NCBI GenBank assembly: GCA_016212845.1 | Contig: JACRDR010000297.1 | Span: 1 to 7,666, forward strand | Length of the DNA: 7,666 nt | Direction: 5' to 3' | From: Elusimicrobiota bacterium | Lineage (GTDB): Bacteria; Elusimicrobiota; Elusimicrobia; UBA1565; JACRDR01 | Shown here: piece by piece, positions 5,749 through 7,666 of the stretch | How positions within the stretch are numbered: the stretch's first letter is position 1 | Layout: the number at the start of each line of letters is the position of its first letter | Notes under the pieces: generated by a model | The model's input: only the letters and a program-made list of their open reading frames with translations | The model's database searches: none | Told to the model about the DNA's origin: nothing | Made by a program: the position numbers and the translations under genes

Positions 5749-7666
5749 GCGATCGCCTGGAGGGACGCGAGAAGCTCGCCGGCTTCCGCGACGCGGGCCT
5801 TGGGGTCGGGCGAGAGGGTGGCGGCGAAAAGCAGTTCCGCCTCCTTCGGCAGGTCCGGAGCCAGGAACTGCGGCGGGGCGTAGCGCCGCCGCTCCTTCTG
5901 CGCCAGGAAGTCGGGGCCGGGAAAGGGAAGCTCGCCCGTGAGCGTCTCGTAGAGGCACACGCCCAGAGCGAAGATGTCGGAGGTCTTGGCGCAGCGCCCG
6001 AGATGCTGCTCGGGCGCCATGTAGGCGGGCGTGCCCCACGCGTCGGCGTTGGTCAGGCGCGTGATCGTCTCCTTCGCCTCCCGGGCGATGCCGAAGTCCA
6101 TCACCTTCGCGTAGCCGGAGGCGTCGACCATGATATTCGAGGGCTTGAGGTCGCGGTGTAGGACGTGGGTCTTGTGCGCGCAGGAAATCGCCTCGCAGAC
6201 CTGGGCGAAGAGCTTCTTCGTCTCAGCCAGCGGGAGACGGCCGCGCTCGACGAGCATCTGCGACAACGGCTTGCCGTCGACGTAGTCGAAGATGAGGAAC
6301 ACGTCGTCGTTATCCTCGATGACCTCGTGGATGGCGACGATGTAGGGATGGCTCAGGTGCGAGACGATGCTCGCCTCCTGCAGGAAGGCCTTCCGGGCCT
6401 CGCGGTCGTTCTTGATCTCCGCGCGCATGCGCTTGACGGCGACGCTCCGCCCCAAGGTGCGGTCGAGGCCGCGGTAGACGTCGCCCATGCCTCCCGCCCC
6501 GATCTTGTTCTGCAGCTCGTAGCGTCCCTTGAGCAGCGTCGCGGTGCTCGGCGGCGGCGCCGCGGGCGCCGCCGGAGCCTCGGGGCGCGCGACGACCACG
6601 GAGGTCGAGACCCGCTTGCCCCGGCGCAGCGTGGCGACGCCGACGCCCGCCCCGACGCCGACGGCGAAAAGGATGAGCGCGGGCAGCGGCGAGCCGCCTT
6701 TCCGGTCTTGCTCGGGCTCGACCCTTGCCTCGGGAGGCCGCCGCATGGCGAACTCGATCGGCGGCTCGCGGTTCTCCTTTCCCCCGCCCTCCGGGAAGGC
6801 ATTGAGCTCCTTCGCTTGGCGCAGCGTCAGCCGATAGGACGGATCTAGCGCCGCCGCCCGCTCCAACGAGTCGAGCATACCCGAGCGATCGCCCAACCTC
6901 GATTGCGAGTAGGCTAGGTTCGCGTAAAGCCCCGCGTCGTCGAGCTTCGCCCGGAGCCCCTCCTTGGCCGCGGCCTCGGCCTCGCGGAAGCGCCCGGAGT
7001 GATTGAGCGCGAACGACCTGGCGGAGAGCAGCATCGGATCGCCGGGCGCCAGCTTCAGGCCCGCCTCCGTGTCCAGAGCGGCGGAGGAGAAATCGCGAAG
7101 CGTGTTGTGGATCGAGGCGCGCAGATAGTAGGCGGTCGGGAGCGGGTGGCTCTCGATCGAGCGCTGGAGGCTCGCCAAGGCCTCCGCCGGGTCTCCTCGT
7201 TCGATCGCCTGCTGCCCCGCCTTGAGCTGCTCGACCGCCTCGGCGCTCCGCTCGGCGAGGATGTCGCCCGGTCCGGGAGCATTCAGCGCGGGCGGGGGCG
7301 TCTCAACGGCGGCGGGAGCCTCCGCCTTGGGAAGCGCGACCGGCGCCGCGCCGGCCGCGGGAGCGAGCCCGGCCCGAGGAGGCCGCAGCCGCTGCGCCAT
7401 CTGATGGCTCATCGCGTTCAGGACTCTGAGCTGCGGCGCCGGCTTTTTCGTCTCGATCCTAGGATTTTCCGCCGAGTCGGTCGCGGGTGAAGCCGGGAGG
7501 AACTGGCCGGTGCCGCGATTGCGAAGATACAGGGGCATTGCTTGGTAGGCGTTCATCCCCCGAGACACCCAAACCTTTCCATCGGGCGGCGGCGGGACGG
7601 TGGCCGGGAGCGTCGCGTCCGCTGGGCAGGTCACGACGCGCAGCTGACCGTCGTCGTCGCGAGACA
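5745..7666 (-). CDS. Membrane Ser/Thr protein kinase with N-terminal TPR region (5' end outside window)
   Basis: A Hanks-type kinase. The frame is open to the right edge, so the true start probably lies outside. Numbering here is from a GTG at 7634 (629 residues). A Pro/Ala-rich region (85-120) leads to TPR-like repeats (about 133-275: AGQQAIERGDPAEALASL, SAALDTEAGLKLAPGD, LYANLAYSQSRLGD). Next come one membrane helix (317-336), the basic stop RRGKR, a Pro/Ala linker, and the kinase domain (about 371-629). All key residues are intact: glycine loop G379-x-G381-x-x-G384, K401, E420, H493-R-D495, K497, N500, D513-F-G, A540-P-E542, D553 and R614. The activation loop offers T523, T525 and T528 as candidate phosphosites. 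The basic residues after the helix place the kinase in the cytoplasm and the TPR part outside. Domain order is opposite to PknB (kinase first, sensor last). The stop overlaps the next gene's ATG. Kinase activity is well supported; signal and targets are not known. Confidence 0.93.
   Translation of the reverse strand, partial: SRDDDGQLRVVTCPADATLPATVPPPPDGKVWVSRGMNAYQAMPLYLRNRGTGQFLPASPATDSAENPRIETKKPAPQLRVLNAMSHQMAQRLRPPRAGLAPAAGAAPVALPKAEAPAAVETPPPALNAPGPGDILAERSAEAVEQLKAGQQAIERGDPAEALASLQRSIESHPLPTAYYLRASIHNTLRDFSSAALDTEAGLKLAPGDPMLLSARSFALNHSGRFREAEAAAKEGLRAKLDDAGLYANLAYSQSRLGDRSGMLDSLERAAALDPSYRLTLRQAKELNAFPEGGGKENREPPIEFAMRRPPEARVEPEQDRKGGSPLPALILFAVGVGAGVGVATLRRGKRVSTSVVVARPEAPAAPAAPPPSTATLLKGRYELQNKIGAGGMGDVYRGLDRTLGRSVAVKRMRAEIKNDREARKAFLQEASIVSHLSHPYIVAIHEVIEDNDDVFLIFDYVDGKPLSQMLVERGRLPLAETKKLFAQVCEAISCAHKTHVLHRDLKPSNIMVDASGYAKVMDFGIAREAKETITRLTNADAWGTPAYMAPEQHLGRCAKTSDIFALGVCLYETLTGELPFPGPDFLAQKERRRYAPPQFLAPDLPKEAELLFAATLSPDPKARVAEAGELLASLQAIA

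Noticed and set aside
4714..6039. A longer, 441-residue form of the exported protein starting inside the kinase gene
   Set aside because: The extra residues are Arg/Ala/Gly-rich shadow sequence of the kinase domain. ATG 5748 gives a signal-like N-terminus and an ATGA overlap.
6545..6600. GCC/GGC-rich low-complexity stretch as a possible repeat element
   Set aside because: It encodes the Pro/Ala linker between membrane helix and kinase domain; the repetition follows from codon choice.
7632..7634. GTG as the true start of the kinase gene
   Set aside because: No Shine-Dalgarno lies upstream and the frame continues without a stop to the window edge with plausible coding sequence, so the start more likely lies outside. 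It cannot be excluded.

Overview
The window is GC-rich bacterial chromosomal DNA with almost no non-coding sequence. Seven protein genes fill it. Six of the junctions are overlaps or shared stop codons, and the only real intergenic gap is 51 bp. No IS element, phage gene, CRISPR array, tRNA or rRNA is visible. An O-antigen-ligase-like membrane protein, GDP-sugar-type enzymes and an exported protein suggest a bacterium with a glycan-decorated envelope, probably Gram-negative. The style (high GC, TPR-rich membrane proteins, a Hanks-type kinase) would fit a deep-branching lineage such as Elusimicrobiota or a myxobacteria-like group. The sequence alone does not prove any taxon.

Left arm, minus strand (1-1437): a sugar-1-phosphate nucleotidyltransferase overlaps by 8 bp a GDP-mannose 4,6-dehydratase-like SDR that starts with GTG and runs off the left edge. 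Together they look like the activation and dehydration steps of nucleotide-sugar synthesis for a surface glycan.

Divergent control region (1438-1488): an AT-rich island carries two back-to-back -10 elements, one per direction. They are so close that the two promoters should overlap.

Middle, plus strand (1489-4430): an 858-residue polytopic O-antigen ligase/Wzy-like protein with a C-terminal TPR domain is followed, with a one-base TGATG overlap, by a single-domain FluC (CrcB) fluoride channel. The ligase/polymerase fits the sugar genes across the divergent promoter: one side would make the activated sugar and the other would use the finished glycan.

Right arm, minus strand (4427-7666): three genes are chained by 4-bp ATGA overlaps. 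They are a Ser/Thr kinase with an N-terminal TPR region, one membrane helix and a C-terminal kinase domain (5' end outside the window), a 344-residue exported protein of unknown family, and a 96-residue two-helix membrane protein. This arm converges on fluC, and the two stop codons share one CTAG inside a small inverted repeat. The kinase, exported protein and hairpin protein are the best candidate for an undescribed system, probably an envelope-sensing or envelope-signalling unit, though that function is inferred only from architecture and tight coupling.
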